DNA of 34,329 nucleotides from Porphyrobacter sp. AAP82 (GCF_000331285.1 NZ_ANFX01000051.1:1-34329); one strand, 5' to 3'; numbered from the stretch's first letter, positions 1-8,454 are shown. The notes: a model not told the origin generated them from the sequence alone. Numbers and translations are program-made.

Positions 1-1
1 C

Positions 2-442
2 GCTGCCGCTGCCGCTGCCGCCGCCGCCGCCCCTGCCGCACCGCGCGCCGCCGAGCCGGCCCCGGCGGCTGACAGTGCCGCGCCCGCAGCCCCTGCCGAG
101 AACCTCCCCAAGATCGTCTCGGTCGGCCCGGGCGGCTTCCTGCGCCAGGGTCCGGGCGACCAGCAGGCACCGATCCCGCCCGCTCCGCCGCGCCGTCTGG
201 TGCCCGCCAAGCCAAGCCCCGAGATCGCCGGCAAGACCAGCCTGCTCGACCTGTCCGACAAGGTGTGCCGCTGGCCGATGGGCCACCCGGGCGAGCCCGA
301 CTTCCACTTCTGCGGAGAGCAGGTGAACCCCGGCTTCCCCTATTGCGTCGAGCATTGCGGCCGCGCCTACCAGGCCCAGCTGCCGCGCGGCGTGCGCCGT
401 CCGCCCCCGCCGCTGCCCTTTGGCGGCCCCCGGGTCCGCTGA
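2..442 (+). CDS. gcrA: GcrA cell cycle regulator, C-terminal part (5' end outside window)
   Basis: The reading frame is open from the window edge to TGA at 440-442. It begins with an Ala/Pro-rich linker and then has the conserved GcrA C-terminal block: Leu-Leu-Asp-Leu, CRWPMG, an HFCG element and a PYC-x2-HC element, ending in a Pro/Arg-rich tail. The four cysteines and histidine look like a metal-binding or structural cluster. GcrA is an alphaproteobacterial transcription regulator that binds sigma-70 holoenzyme and GANTC-methylated promoters to time cell-cycle genes. The N-terminal helix-turn-helix is not in the window, so only the C-terminal domain is directly seen. The Ala-rich linker at the edge is low complexity. 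The gene is isolated from the DUF481 gene by about 280 bases. Confidence 0.88.
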   Translation, partial: AAAAAAAAAAPAAPRAAEPAPAADSAAPAAPAENLPKIVSVGPGGFLRQGPGDQQAPIPPAPPRRLVPAKPSPEIAGKTSLLDLSDKVCRWPMGHPGEPDFHFCGEQVNPGFPYCVEHCGRAYQAQLPRGVRRPPPPLPFGGPRVR

Positions 443-721
443 CGCCCGCCCCGATTCGCGCCGTCTCCGCCCCGCCTCGCTCCGCGCGAGGAGCGTTGTA
501 GGAGACACATGAGACACTGTCCTGGGCACGAAATCCTGCCCCTGCATCGGGCGCCTGTGCGCTCGCCGGATGCAGGGAAAAGACGCGGGTTTCTGCCATG
601 ATGCGATAGTGCCGCAATCAAGTTGCTGTAGGAAAGCGCTTTTGTCCGGGGCATGCGCAGGCCATCTTGCCCTTGCCCCTTGCGCGCCGCTATTGAGGGG
701 CTGGCCGAAGGGAGCGCTAAC
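443..721. other. Intergenic region between gcrA and the DUF481 gene
   Basis: No convincing gene. There is a short CTCG/CGAG stem near 476-491. A longer inverted repeat has arms CCTGCATC and GATGCAGG at about 541-577, which could act as the gcrA terminator although no T-run follows. The purine-rich AAGGGAG at about 708-714 is the ribosome-binding site of the next gene. A promoter for that gene probably lies in the AT-richer stretch near 610-650, but I could not assign clear -35/-10 hexamers. Confidence 0.4.
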
Positions 722-1687
722 ATGACCGCCGGACGCATCACCAGCATCACCAGCATCGCCATCGCCGCCGCGCTCGCCAGCGCTGCTACCCCCGCGCTCG
801 CCGAACTGCCCGGACCGGTGCGCGCGATGATCGACGCGGCGATTGCCACGGGCGATGAAGCCAAGGTGCGCACCGTCGCCGACCTCGCCAGGCAGACCAA
901 CCCGGCCGACACTGCCGAAATCGACGCTCTCGTCGCCAGTTTCAACACCGCGCTCTCCGCGCGCAAAAAGGCCGAGGAGGAGGCCAAGCTCGCCGCATTG
1001 CGCGAGGCGGACCTGTTCGACAACTGGAGCGGCCGGGGCGAGCTTGGCGGCTTCCGCTCCACCGGCAACACCTCCAACACCGGCTTCACCGCCGGGCTCT
1101 CGCTCGAACGGCAGGGAATCAAGTGGCGCCACCGCCTGACGGGGCGCGCCGATTACCAGCGCGCCAGCGGGGTCACCACGCGCGAGCAGTTCCTGGCGCG
1201 CTACGAGCCCAATGTGAACGTCTCGGACAATTTCTACGTCTATGCCCTCGCCCAGTACGAGCGCGACCGCTTCCAGGGCTATACCGGGCGCTATGCCGTC
1301 TCGGGCGGGATGGGCTACCAGGCGATCAAGGGCAAGGACGTGCAGCTGTCGCTGAAGGCCGGCCCCGCTTACCGCGTGACGCAATTCACCGACGGGCGCA
1401 GCGAGGACCGCATCGCCGGGCTGCTGGCGCTCGATTTCGACTGGCAGATCACCGAAAGGCTGAAGTTCACGCAGGACACCAACGCGGTCGCGGAAACCGG
1501 GGGATCGGCGATCGCGATCATCGATTCGCGCAACACCTCGATCGACCTTGTGACCGGGCTCGATGCGGCGATCGCCAAAAAGCTGAAGGCGCGGTTGTCC
1601 TATGCGGTCGAATACGACAGCAACCCCGCGCCGGGCGCGGTGCAGACCGACACGCTGAGCCGCGTGACGCTGATCTATGATTTCTGA
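722..1687 (+). CDS. DUF481 family outer-membrane beta-barrel protein
   Basis: A 321-residue protein. The ATG at 722 is chosen over an in-frame ATG at 653 because AAGGGAG lies just upstream and because a standard signal peptide starts there (hydrophobic core, then Ala-x-Ala near residue 27, TPALA-E). A short Glu/Lys-rich helix follows (residues ~80-100), then a C-terminal barrel (about 105-321) with alternating strands and a terminal TLIYDF ending in Phe, as outer-membrane proteins do. DUF481 (YdiY-like) proteins are salt- or stress-induced outer-membrane proteins of unknown substrate. The last 13 bases overlap the convergent spermidine-synthase-like gene. The family call is firm from the GxxxSxGNTxxxG-like start of the barrel; the function is not known. 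Confidence 0.85.
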   Translation: MTAGRITSITSIAIAAALASAATPALAELPGPVRAMIDAAIATGDEAKVRTVADLARQTNPADTAEIDALVASFNTALSARKKAEEEAKLAALREADLFDNWSGRGELGGFRSTGNTSNTGFTAGLSLERQGIKWRHRLTGRADYQRASGVTTREQFLARYEPNVNVSDNFYVYALAQYERDRFQGYTGRYAVSGGMGYQAIKGKDVQLSLKAGPAYRVTQFTDGRSEDRIAGLLALDFDWQITERLKFTQDTNAVAETGGSAIAIIDSRNTSIDLVTGLDAAIAKKLKARLSYAVEYDSNPAPGAVQTDTLSRVTLIYDF

Positions 1688-2355
1688 GCGAACCAGATGA
1701 TATGGTGCGCGCCCTTGTTGCCCGGGCGCGAGCGGACGTTCCATTCAGTGACTTGGAGCCCGGTATCGTAGAGCCGCTTGCGGAAGGCAGGGTCGGGCCC
1801 TGCCGACCACACCGCCAGAATCCCGCCGGGGGTCAGGGCATCGCGCGCCTTGGCAAGGCCGGTGCGCGAATAGATGCGGTTGTTGGCATCGCGCACGATC
1901 CCGTCGGGGCCATTGTCGACATCCAGAAGGATGGCATCGAATTTGTCGCAAGTGCCGTCGTTCGCGTCATCGATCAGCGCGGCGACATCGCAGATCTTAA
2001 GGTCAAGGCGGGGGTCGGCGAGGCCCTCGCCCGTCAGCGCCGCCATCGGGCCCTTGGCCCAGTCGATGATCGCCTCGGAAATCTCGGCGACCACGATCTG
2101 CGCCCGCGCGCCGAGCTTCGCGGCCGCTGCGCGATAGGTGAATCCCATGCCGTAGCCGCCGATCAGCAGCCGCGCATTGTCCTTGCCCAGCCGGTCGATG
2201 GTGAGGTCGGCGAGCTGTTCTTCGGAGAACCGCATCCGCGTGCTCATCAGCTCGTTGCGGCCCATCACGATCATGAAGTGCCCGGCATGGGTGTAGAGTT
2301 CGAGGGTGACGCCGTCCTCGATCCGGGCGGTGTCTACAAGCAAGCGCTGGAGCAT
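1675..2355 (-). CDS. Spermidine synthase-like SAM-binding protein
   Basis: A 226-residue Rossmann-fold protein of the SpeE/PABMT superfamily. The glycine motif LLIGGYGMGFTYRAA (about residues 63-77) corresponds to the nucleotide-binding loop, VVAEIS to the acidic residue after strand beta-2, and FDAILLDVDNGPDG to the motif around the catalytic aspartate. Many bacterial members are methyltransferase-like proteins that do not make spermidine, and this one is short and lacks the N-terminal beta domain of true spermidine synthases, so its substrate is unknown. It lies downstream of pnp on the same strand, separated by a strong stem-loop (2377-2404). Its 3' end overlaps the convergent DUF481 gene. 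Confidence 0.8.
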   Translation of the reverse strand: MLQRLLVDTARIEDGVTLELYTHAGHFMIVMGRNELMSTRMRFSEEQLADLTIDRLGKDNARLLIGGYGMGFTYRAAAAKLGARAQIVVAEISEAIIDWAKGPMAALTGEGLADPRLDLKICDVAALIDDANDGTCDKFDAILLDVDNGPDGIVRDANNRIYSRTGLAKARDALTPGGILAVWSAGPDPAFRKRLYDTGLQVTEWNVRSRPGNKGAHHIIWFAQKS

Positions 2356-2376
2356 TGTCGTCCGTGTCCAAATGCA

Positions 2377-2404
2377 AGGCCGCCCGGATCGCTCCGGGCG
2401 GCCT
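2377..2404 (-). terminator. Stem-loop after pnp
   Basis: A perfect 12-bp inverted repeat (AGGCCGCCCGGA / TCCGGGCGGCCT) with a 4-base loop lies 25 bases beyond the pnp stop, ahead of the spermidine-synthase-like gene. On the minus strand it is followed by a weak T-rich tract (TTGCATTTG). It is likely a terminator or an mRNA 3'-end stabiliser; with such a weak T-tract, partial read-through into the next gene is possible. Confidence 0.65.
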
Positions 2405-2429
2405 CTTGTTCATACCTCAGGTGAGGCGA

Positions 2430-4739
2430 TCAGTCCTTCAGGAAGTCGGGGAGCCCCGCCGGACCGCTGTCGCGTTCGCGGCCGCCCCGATCACCACCGC
2501 GGTCGCCGCCGCGTCCGCCGCGATCGCCACCGCGACCACGGTCGCCGCCGCCACGGGGCCCGCGACGATCGCCGCGATCACCACGGTCGCCGCGATCACT
2601 GCGCGGTTCGCGCGGCTCGCGGGGGGGGCGGGTGTCCTCCAGCTCTTCGCCGGTTTCCTGGTCGACCACGCGCATCGACAGGCGGACCTTGCCGCGCTGG
2701 TCGATCTCGAGGACCTTGACCTTCACTTCCATGCCTTCGGAGACGACATCGGTCGGCTTCTCGACCCGCTCGTTCTTCATTTCGCTGACGTGGACGAGAC
2801 CGTCCTTGCCGCCCATGAAGTTCACGAAGGCGCCGAAATCGACGATGTTGACGACCTTGCCGTTGTAGATCTTGCCAACTTCGGCTTCCTCGACGATGCC
2901 GAGGATCCACTTCTTCGCCGCTTCGATCTCGTCGAGGTTGGAGGACGAGATCTTGATCACGCCTTCATCGTCGATATCGACCTTGGCGCCGGTTTCGGCG
3001 ACGATCTCGCGGATCACCTTGCCGCCCGTTCCGATGACGTCGCGGATCTTCGACTTGTCGATCTGGATCGTCTCGATGCGCGGCGCGTGCTTCGACACTT
3101 CGGTGCGCGCACCGGTCAGCGCCTTGGCCATTTCGCCCAGGATGTGCATGCGGCCGGCCTTGGCCTGCTCCAGCGCCTTGGCCATGATTTCCTGCGTGAT
3201 GCCGGCGATCTTGATGTCCATCTGCATCGTGGTGATGCCTTCGGCGGTCCCGGCCACCTTGAAGTCCATGTCGCCGAGGTGGTCTTCATCGCCCAGGATG
3301 TCCGACAGGACGGCGAATTCGTCACCTTCGAGGATCAGGCCCATGGCGATTCCGCTGACCGGCGCCTTCACCGGAACGCCCGCGTCCATCATCGACAGGC
3401 ACCCGCCGCACACGGTCGCCATCGAGGACGAGCCGTTGGATTCGGTGATGTCGGAGAGCACGCGGATGGTGTAGGGGAAGTCTTCCTTGCTCGGCAGCAC
3501 GGGGTTCAATGCGCGCCAGGCGAGCTTGCCGTGACCGACTTCGCGGCGACCGGGCGCGCCGAAGCGGCCCACTTCACCGACCGAATAGGGCGGGAAGTTG
3601 TAGTGCAGCATGAAGCTGGAATAGCTGAGGCCTTCGAGCCCGTCGATCATCTGCTCGGAATCCTTGGTGCCCAAGGTGGTGGTGCAGATCGCCTGGGTTT
3701 CGCCGCGGGTGAACAGCGAGGAGCCATGGGTGCGCGGCAGGAAGCCGACGATCGCTTCGATCGGGCGGACCTGATCGAGCTTGCGGCCATCGATGCGCGC
3801 GCCTTCCTTGAGGATGGCGGTGCGCACGATATCGGCTTCCACCTTCTTCATGGTCTTGATCGCGACCATCTGGGTCTGCGGGGTTTCCTCGGCGAAGGCC
3901 GCCTTGGCCTTGGCCCGCGCCTCGTTCAGCGCATTGGAGCGCGCCGACTTGTCGGTGAGCTTGTAGGCTGCGGCGATATCCGCGCCGACGAGGTCCTTGA
4001 GCTTCGCCTTGATGTCGGCGGTGTTGTCGCTGACGTCGACGTCCCACGGATCCTTGGCGGCCTTCTCGGCCAGCTCGACGATCGCGCCGATGACCTTGCG
4101 GATTGCGTCATGCGCGAACATGACGGCGCCGAGCATTTCGGCTTCGGTCAGTTCCTTGGCTTCGGACTCGACCATCATCACGGCCTTGTCGGTCGCGGCG
4201 ACCACGAGGTCGAGACGGCCCTCGGCGAGCGCCTTGTCCTGCTTCGGGTTGAGGACATATTCGCCCTCGATGAAGCCGACGCGCGCGGCGCCGATCGGGC
4301 CCATGAAGGGCACGCCCGAGATGGTCAGCGCCGCTGACGCCGCGATCATCGCGACGATATCGGCCTCGGTCTCGCCGTCGAACGACAGGACCTGCGCGAT
4401 CACGTTGATCTCGTTATAGAAGCCTTCGGGGAACAGCGGGCGGATCGGACGGTCGATCAGGCGGCTGGTGAGCGTTTCCTTCTCGGTCGCGCCGCGTTCA
4501 CGCTTGAAGAAGCCGCCGGGGATACGGCCGGCAGCCGAGAATTTTTCCTGATAGTGGACGGTGAGCGGGAAGAAGTCCTGGCCTTCCTTGACGCTCTTGG
4601 CGGCGGTGACGGCGCACAGCACCACGGTTTCGCCATAGGTCGCAAGCACTGCGCCATCGGCCTGACGGGCAATGCGCCCGGTTTCCAGAGTGAGGGTCTT
4701 TCCGCCCCACTCCAGCGATACGGTTTTCGTGTCGAACAT
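2430..4739 (-). CDS. pnp: Polyribonucleotide nucleotidyltransferase (PNPase)
   Basis: A 769-residue phosphorolytic 3'-5' exoribonuclease, the degradosome core in RNA turnover. Two RNase PH-like domains are recognisable (residues ~1-210 and ~310-550). The second carries [17 protein letters not shown] and the DMDFKVAGT catalytic region, followed by a KH domain with the GTGG loop and an S1 domain ([18 protein letters not shown]). Start ATG 4739 is preferred to 4775 because AGAAGGAAAA sits just upstream and the protein then begins as other PNPases do. The last ~55 residues are an Arg/Gly/Asp-rich RGG/RGD-repeat tail before a conserved LPDFLKD end; the tail is unusual compared with the enterobacterial enzyme and suggests extra RNA contacts. 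It follows rpsO, as in most Proteobacteria. Confidence 0.98.
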   Translation of the reverse strand: MFDTKTVSLEWGGKTLTLETGRIARQADGAVLATYGETVVLCAVTAAKSVKEGQDFFPLTVHYQEKFSAAGRIPGGFFKRERGATEKETLTSRLIDRPIRPLFPEGFYNEINVIAQVLSFDGETEADIVAMIAASAALTISGVPFMGPIGAARVGFIEGEYVLNPKQDKALAEGRLDLVVAATDKAVMMVESEAKELTEAEMLGAVMFAHDAIRKVIGAIVELAEKAAKDPWDVDVSDNTADIKAKLKDLVGADIAAAYKLTDKSARSNALNEARAKAKAAFAEETPQTQMVAIKTMKKVEADIVRTAILKEGARIDGRKLDQVRPIEAIVGFLPRTHGSSLFTRGETQAICTTTLGTKDSEQMIDGLEGLSYSSFMLHYNFPPYSVGEVGRFGAPGRREVGHGKLAWRALNPVLPSKEDFPYTIRVLSDITESNGSSSMATVCGGCLSMMDAGVPVKAPVSGIAMGLILEGDEFAVLSDILGDEDHLGDMDFKVAGTAEGITTMQMDIKIAGITQEIMAKALEQAKAGRMHILGEMAKALTGARTEVSKHAPRIETIQIDKSKIRDVIGTGGKVIREIVAETGAKVDIDDEGVIKISSSNLDEIEAAKKWILGIVEEAEVGKIYNGKVVNIVDFGAFVNFMGGKDGLVHVSEMKNERVEKPTDVVSEGMEVKVKVLEIDQRGKVRLSMRVVDQETGEELEDTRPPREPREPRSDRGDRGDRGDRRGPRGGGDRGRGGDRGGRGGDRGGDRGGRERDSGPAGLPDFLKD

Positions 4740-4917
4740 TGGTTTTCCTTCTGACCCGCGCGGCCATATTGCCATCGCGGGGCCTCATGTGCCGGGGAAA
4801 CAACCGTCCCGGTCCGGTTAGGGGCGCTGGTCTGGCCCCGAGGCGCGGCAGACCGGATGCCTGCCAAGCCCCACATGCAAAAAAGGGCGGCCCTTGAGCC
4901 GCCCCCTCGCAAAACTC
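4740..4917 (-). promoter_or_regulatory. pnp leader between rpsO and pnp
   Basis: A 178-base gap holding the rpsO terminator at its upstream end and the pnp leader. The minus strand carries a small stem with arms GGTCTG and CAGACC (about 4830-4855) and the AGAAGG ribosome-binding site next to ATG 4739. In Escherichia coli the pnp leader is cleaved by RNase III and PNPase autoregulates there; the stem here could serve a similar role, but this is inference. I found no confident promoter hexamers. Confidence 0.35.
4879..4904 (-). terminator. Rho-independent terminator of rpsO
   Basis: On the minus strand a 7-bp GC stem (GGGCGGC / GCCGCCC) with a 6-base loop is followed directly by six T residues, 14 bases after the rpsO stop codon. 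This is the best canonical intrinsic terminator in the translation cluster. It would separate the tdk-truB-rpsO transcript from pnp, or allow only partial read-through. Confidence 0.85.
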
Positions 4918-5187
4918 TTACTTACGCAGACCCAGCTTCTGGATCAGGGCGTTGTAGCGCTCGACGTCCTTCTTCTTGAGATAGGCGAGCAGCGTGCGAC
5001 GCTTGTTCACCATCATCAACAGGCCGCGGCGCGAGTGGTTGTCCTTGTGGTGATCCTTGAAGTGCTCGGTGAGGTTGCGGATGCGCTCGGTGAGGATCGC
5101 GACCTGGACTTCCGGGCTGCCGGTGTCCTTGGGATCACGGGCGTTCGAGGTGATGATTTCCTGCTTCTTTTCGGCGGTCACCGACAT
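4918..5187 (-). CDS. rpsO: 30S ribosomal protein S15
   Basis: An 89-residue protein of the normal S15 length. Recognisable features are the N-terminal helix, the [16 protein letters not shown] segment that contacts 16S rRNA helix 22, the HxxDHHSRRGLL-type block ([16 protein letters not shown]) and the C-terminal KLGLRK. S15 binds the central domain of 16S rRNA as a primary assembly protein. The start lies 12 bases after the truB stop, so the gene is probably cotranscribed with tdk and truB; an intrinsic terminator follows. Confidence 0.99.
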   Translation of the reverse strand: MSVTAEKKQEIITSNARDPKDTGSPEVQVAILTERIRNLTEHFKDHHKDNHSRRGLLMMVNKRRTLLAYLKKKDVERYNALIQKLGLRK

Positions 5188-5199
5188 ATCAATTCTCTC

Positions 5200-6135
5200 T
5201 TACTCAGCGACATCGGGAAGGTTGAACCCGCGCACGACCGTGGCCGTGCCATCCGAAATTTCCATCAGCGCGACCGGAACCGTGCCCAGTTTCGCCAGAT
5301 AGAGCCCGGATGAGTGGGGCATGCCAGACAGCACCCGGCCCTGTCGGACCGCCTGCGCGCTTGTCTGGTCGAGTGCGAGGGCCGGGATGTCGTCCAGCCC
5401 CGCCTCCAGCGGCAGGAGGAGGTGTTCAAGGCCCCGTGCCTTAGCGCTTTCCTCCAGCAAGTCCAGCGAAATCGCCTGTTCCTCGCGGAAGGGCCCAGCC
5501 TTGATGCGCCTCAAGTAGGTGACATGGCCGCAGGTGCCAAGGGCATGGGCGATGTCGCGCGCGAGGGAGCGGATATAGGTGCCCTTGGAGACGTGCACCC
5601 GCAAGGTGGCATATTGCTCGCTGGGGTCCCACTCGCCGACGAAGCCCTCCGCGACATACTCCCAACCGTAGATCGTGACCTTGCGAGACGGCAGCGCAAC
5701 CTCCTCGCCGCGCCGCGCAAGGTCATAAGCGCGCGCGCCATCGATCTTGAGCGCCGAATAGACGGGCGGGATCTGCTCGATCTCGCCGGTGAAGCGCTGT
5801 TCAAGCACGGTTTCGACAGGCCCGAACCCCGGCTGAACATCGCTGGTCGCGATCACCGTCCCCTCGGTGTCGAGCGTGTCCGTCTCCCGCCCGAACTGCA
5901 CGGTGAACTCATATATTTTGGAGGCATCCAGCATCCGCCCGGCAAGCTTGGTCGCCTCGCCCAGCGCGATCGGCAGCACGCCTTCGGCGAGCGGATCGAG
6001 CGTCCCGCCGTGGCCGACCTTCGTTTTCGCATAGCCGTTCTGCCGCAGCACCCGCTTGACCGCGCTCACCCCTTGGGTGCTGCCCATCCCGCGCGGCTTG
6101 TCGAGGATCAGCCAGCCTGAGAGAGGAGCGGTCAT
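5200..6135 (-). CDS. truB: tRNA pseudouridine(55) synthase TruB
   Basis: A 311-residue enzyme converting U55 to pseudouridine in the T-loop of tRNAs. The KVGHGGTLDPLAEGVLP motif has the catalytic Asp at residue 47. The KPRG motif near residue 13, the YEF/F-GxxTDTLDTEG block and the SKGTYIRSLARDIA motif also match the family. Start ATG 6135 is chosen because it overlaps the tdk stop in an ATGA arrangement, indicating translational coupling. In most relatives truB follows rbfA directly; here yceI (opposite strand) and tdk lie between them. Confidence 0.97.
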   Translation of the reverse strand: MTAPLSGWLILDKPRGMGSTQGVSAVKRVLRQNGYAKTKVGHGGTLDPLAEGVLPIALGEATKLAGRMLDASKIYEFTVQFGRETDTLDTEGTVIATSDVQPGFGPVETVLEQRFTGEIEQIPPVYSALKIDGARAYDLARRGEEVALPSRKVTIYGWEYVAEGFVGEWDPSEQYATLRVHVSKGTYIRSLARDIAHALGTCGHVTYLRRIKAGPFREEQAISLDLLEESAKARGLEHLLLPLEAGLDDIPALALDQTSAQAVRQGRVLSGMPHSSGLYLAKLGTVPVALMEISDGTATVVRGFNLPDVAE

Positions 6136-6707
6136 CCGTTCAGGGCTGCCGAAAAATGCCTGCGGCACAGCGCGACATAGCGGTCGTTCCCGCCGATCTC
6201 GGTCTGCTGGCCCTGCCGCACCGCCGCGCCACTTTCATCGACGCGCAGGTTCATCGTCGCCTTGCGCCCGCAGTGGCACACGGCTTTCAGCTCCACCAGT
6301 GCGTCCGCGATCCCCAGCAGCACCGCCGAACCGGGGAACAGCGCGCCCTGGAAGTCGGTGCGCAGGCCATAGCACAGCACCGGAATGCCGCCCTCGTCCG
6401 CCAGTCTTGCCAACTGCCACACCTGATCTGCCGTCAGGAACTGCGCCTCGTCGACCAGCACGCAATCGAGCTTGCCCGCGTCATGCACGGCGTTCACCTC
6501 GGCCCACAGAGCGGTTTCGGGCGTGAACTGGTGCGCCTCGCTCTCCAATCCGATGCGGCTCCTCACCATCCCGGCCGAGCGGCTGTCGAGCGCGGCGGTC
6601 CACAGCATGGTGCGCATGCCCCGCTCGCGGTAATTGAAATCGGCCTGCAACAGGTGCGAGCTTTTGCCTGCATTCATGCTGGCGTAGTAGAAGTAGAGCT
6701 TGGCCAT
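6132..6707 (-). CDS. tdk: Thymidine kinase (type II)
   Basis: A 191-residue enzyme that phosphorylates thymidine in pyrimidine salvage. The N-terminal P-loop is SMNAGKSS (residues ~10-17), the Walker B/catalytic segment is VLVDEAQFL, and the C-terminal zinc site is made of CHCGRKAT and LCRRHF. The length is normal for the bacterial TK1-like class. It heads a tdk-truB-rpsO unit on the minus strand and is divergent from yceI across an 80-base gap. Its presence inside the truB-rpsO cluster is unusual but the reading frame is intact. Confidence 0.96.
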   Translation of the reverse strand: MAKLYFYYASMNAGKSSHLLQADFNYRERGMRTMLWTAALDSRSAGMVRSRIGLESEAHQFTPETALWAEVNAVHDAGKLDCVLVDEAQFLTADQVWQLARLADEGGIPVLCYGLRTDFQGALFPGSAVLLGIADALVELKAVCHCGRKATMNLRVDESGAAVRQGQQTEIGGNDRYVALCRRHFSAALNG

Positions 6708-6787
6708 CGCGGCTGCCTAACGCTTTGCCGCCTGCGCGGCGAGCGCGATGTGAACCTTTTGCGCAAGTCGTGCGTATGGGAGAAGGT

Positions 6788-7366
6788 ATGACGAGCCCCC
6801 TCACCCGCCTTTTTCTGCTGCCGCTGATCGCGGCGCTGGCGCTGGCCGCTGCGCCTGCCGTGCCGCAGCGCTACACGCTCGATGCCTCGGCGAGCAATGT
6901 CTCGGCCAAGGTGCCCTTCTTCGGCCTCGCCAGCAAGACCGCGCGGTTCCCCCGGATGGAGGGCGCGGTGACGATCGTGCCCGGCGCACCCGAAAAGGCG
7001 ATGATCGACGTCACCTTCGATGCCACCGCGATCCAGGCGCCCGATAGCGTCACCCTTGCAAGGCTGCGGGGCGACAAGTTCTTCTGGGTCGAGAAATATC
7101 CCTCGATCCGCTTCACCGGCCGCTCGCTGAAACTGGCGAGCGCCACGAAGGGCACGGTGTCGGGCGATTTGACTGCGCGCGGGGTGACGAAGCCAGCGAC
7201 GCTCGCCGTGACCTTCGATGCCGATCCGGTGCGCAATGCCGGAAAGCCGGTAAGCTTCACCGGGACGACGACCATCGACCGGCGGCAGTTCGGGATGACG
7301 TCCTATCAGCTGATCGTCGGCAACAAGGTCGACATCACGCTGAAGGCGCGGATGGTGCCGCGCTAG
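6788..7366 (+). CDS. YceI family periplasmic lipid-binding-like protein
   Basis: A 192-residue protein with a signal peptide (TSPLTR then a Leu/Ala-rich core, cleavage likely after the AAAPA region). It then has the YceI lipocalin-like beta-barrel: [42 protein letters not shown], the [14 protein letters not shown] core motif and the C-terminal [11 protein letters not shown]. YceI proteins bind isoprenoid or fatty-acyl ligands in the periplasm. ATG 6788 is chosen over 6725 because GGGAGAAGG lies just upstream and the signal peptide starts there. It is on the strand opposite to its translation-gene neighbours, and its stop TAG lies within CTAG, shared with the convergent stop of rbfA. Confidence 0.93.
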   Translation: MTSPLTRLFLLPLIAALALAAAPAVPQRYTLDASASNVSAKVPFFGLASKTARFPRMEGAVTIVPGAPEKAMIDVTFDATAIQAPDSVTLARLRGDKFFWVEKYPSIRFTGRSLKLASATKGTVSGDLTARGVTKPATLAVTFDADPVRNAGKPVSFTGTTTIDRRQFGMTSYQLIVGNKVDITLKARMVPR

Positions 7367-7779
7367 CCGGCCCCGTCCTGGTCCTCCTCGTCGTCGAGAT
7401 CGCGCGCCACCTTGGGGTCGCGCAGCAGGGCTTCGATGCGGTCAGCCTCGGCGAAACTTTCGTCCTTGCGGAACTTCAGCTTGGGGGCGAATTTGAGGCC
7501 CAGTCGCTGGGCGACCTCGCGCTGGAGGAAGGCAGTGTTCTGCCTGAGGGCGTGGACGACGTCCTCGTCGCCCGCCCCCAGCAAGGGCTTCACGTAAGCG
7601 GTCGCATGGCGCAGGTCCGGGGTCATGCGCACCTCGGTGACCGATATGTGCGATGCGCTCACCACATCATCATGCACCTCGCCGCGCGCGAGCAGTTCCG
7701 AGAGGATATGCCGCACCCGCTCGCCGACCTTGAGGACGCGGACCGATTGCTGCTGCGCGGTGAAGGGTTGCTTTGCCAT
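7363..7779 (-). CDS. rbfA: 30S ribosome-binding factor A
   Basis: A 138-residue late 30S-assembly factor. The KH-like fold is visible as [25 protein letters not shown] N-terminal helices (here [17 protein letters not shown]), [19 protein letters not shown] and the [24 protein letters not shown]-terminal signature. The ATG at 7779 overlaps the stop of the upstream antitoxin in a TGATG arrangement; a TTG at 7782 is the only nearby alternative. The tail is acidic ([12 protein letters not shown]). Normally rbfA follows infB; here a thioesterase and a toxin-antitoxin pair lie between, and rbfA translation seems coupled to the antitoxin gene. Confidence 0.96.
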   Translation of the reverse strand: MAKQPFTAQQQSVRVLKVGERVRHILSELLARGEVHDDVVSASHISVTEVRMTPDLRHATAYVKPLLGAGDEDVVHALRQNTAFLQREVAQRLGLKFAPKLKFRKDESFAEADRIEALLRDPKVARDLDDEEDQDGAG

Positions 7780-8153
7780 CAATCGAGCGGGAGGATGTCG
7801 TCGACCGTCACCTTGAGCGCATCAGCCAGCGCGCGCCAAGTGGCGGGCTTGCCGTGCGCCTTGTCGTTCTCAAGCTGCGAAACCATTGCCTTGTTGACGC
7901 CCGACACCTCGGCGAGACGGTTGAGGCTTAGCCCGCGGTATTCACGCCACACGCGCAAGGCATTTTCGCCGTCGATAAGCCGGTCTACCAGTGATGATGG
8001 CACATATTCCTCGCCAGCAGCTCGCCGACGATCTGCCTCGGCAGCGAGCTGACAGTCCTCCCGCTCCTCCGCCGCTTCCAGAAGTGCTTCATAATCAGCG
8101 ATCGCCAACACAGCCATCTTTTTGCCGTCGATCTCGATAAACTGGGCTGTCAT
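7779..8153 (-). CDS. XRE-family antitoxin with Phd-like N-terminus
   Basis: A 124-residue protein. The N-terminal ~35 residues ([20 protein letters not shown]) resemble the start of Phd/YefM-type antitoxins. A charged linker follows, and then a C-terminal XRE helix-turn-helix (about residues 65-120): [30 protein letters not shown] 8153 is chosen over the in-frame upstream start because it falls 4 bases after the toxin stop. The toxin-first order is like HigBA/RelE-XRE systems. It probably neutralises the upstream RelE-type toxin and represses the pair's promoter. Base composition is lower in GC than in flanking genes, a sign of acquisition. Its stop overlaps the rbfA start. Confidence 0.88.
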   Translation of the reverse strand: MTAQFIEIDGKKMAVLAIADYEALLEAAEEREDCQLAAEADRRRAAGEEYVPSSLVDRLIDGENALRVWREYRGLSLNRLAEVSGVNKAMVSQLENDKAHGKPATWRALADALKVTVDDILPLD

Positions 8154-8157
8154 CGCC

Positions 8158-8406
8158 TCATTCCCTGTATGCGCCGCCGCACGGCACGACTTCCTTGATC
8201 TCCACAAAACCGTCGCGAAATTCGAAGATCACCCGCCAATCCTGAACGCGCAAGCGATTATCCCCACGTCCTGACAACGCCTTGATATTGGCACTCAGCG
8301 CGAGTGGATCACGAGCCAAGAGCTGGATCTTTTCCCGGATCAGCTCGCGCTTGTTACACCGGCGCAAGGCCCTCGTGGCGTTCGGAGAGTTTCGGACTTC
8401 CACCAC
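8158..8406 (-). CDS. RelE/ParE-superfamily toxin
   Basis: An 82-residue basic protein. The C-terminal half has the RelE-like core: NIKALSGRGDNRLRVQDWRVIFEFRDG then a final beta strand. RVQDWRVIFEF matches the R-x2-YR-I/V-x-Y/F signature of mRNA interferases such as RelE and HigB. It probably cleaves mRNA at the ribosome. The start is GTG, at 8406 or the adjacent 8403; a TTGCGT-17-TAAACA promoter places transcription start nearly at these codons. The gene precedes the XRE antitoxin by 4 bases and has visibly lower GC than neighbouring genes. Confidence 0.85.
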   Translation of the reverse strand: MVEVRNSPNATRALRRCNKRELIREKIQLLARDPLALSANIKALSGRGDNRLRVQDWRVIFEFRDGFVEIKEVVPCGGAYRE

Positions 8407-8409
8407 ACG

Positions 8410-8438
8410 TGTTTAGCTTTTCAGAACACCGCACGCAA
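8410..8438 (-). promoter_or_regulatory. Predicted promoter of the toxin-antitoxin pair
   Basis: On the minus strand, TTGCGT (8433-8438) and TAAACA (8410-8415) are separated by 17 bases, a good fit to a housekeeping promoter. Transcription would begin near 8403, at or beside the GTG start codons of the toxin, suggesting a leaderless or nearly leaderless mRNA. The 8-base palindrome ACACGTGT (8405-8412) overlaps the -10 and could be an operator half for the antitoxin. Confidence 0.5.
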
Positions 8439-8454
8439 GCCGTGATCGCGCTTG

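Noticed and set aside
2355..4337. 660-residue plus-strand ORF opposite pnp
   Set aside because: It is the antisense shadow of pnp in high-GC DNA; composition is low-complexity and no family is recognised.
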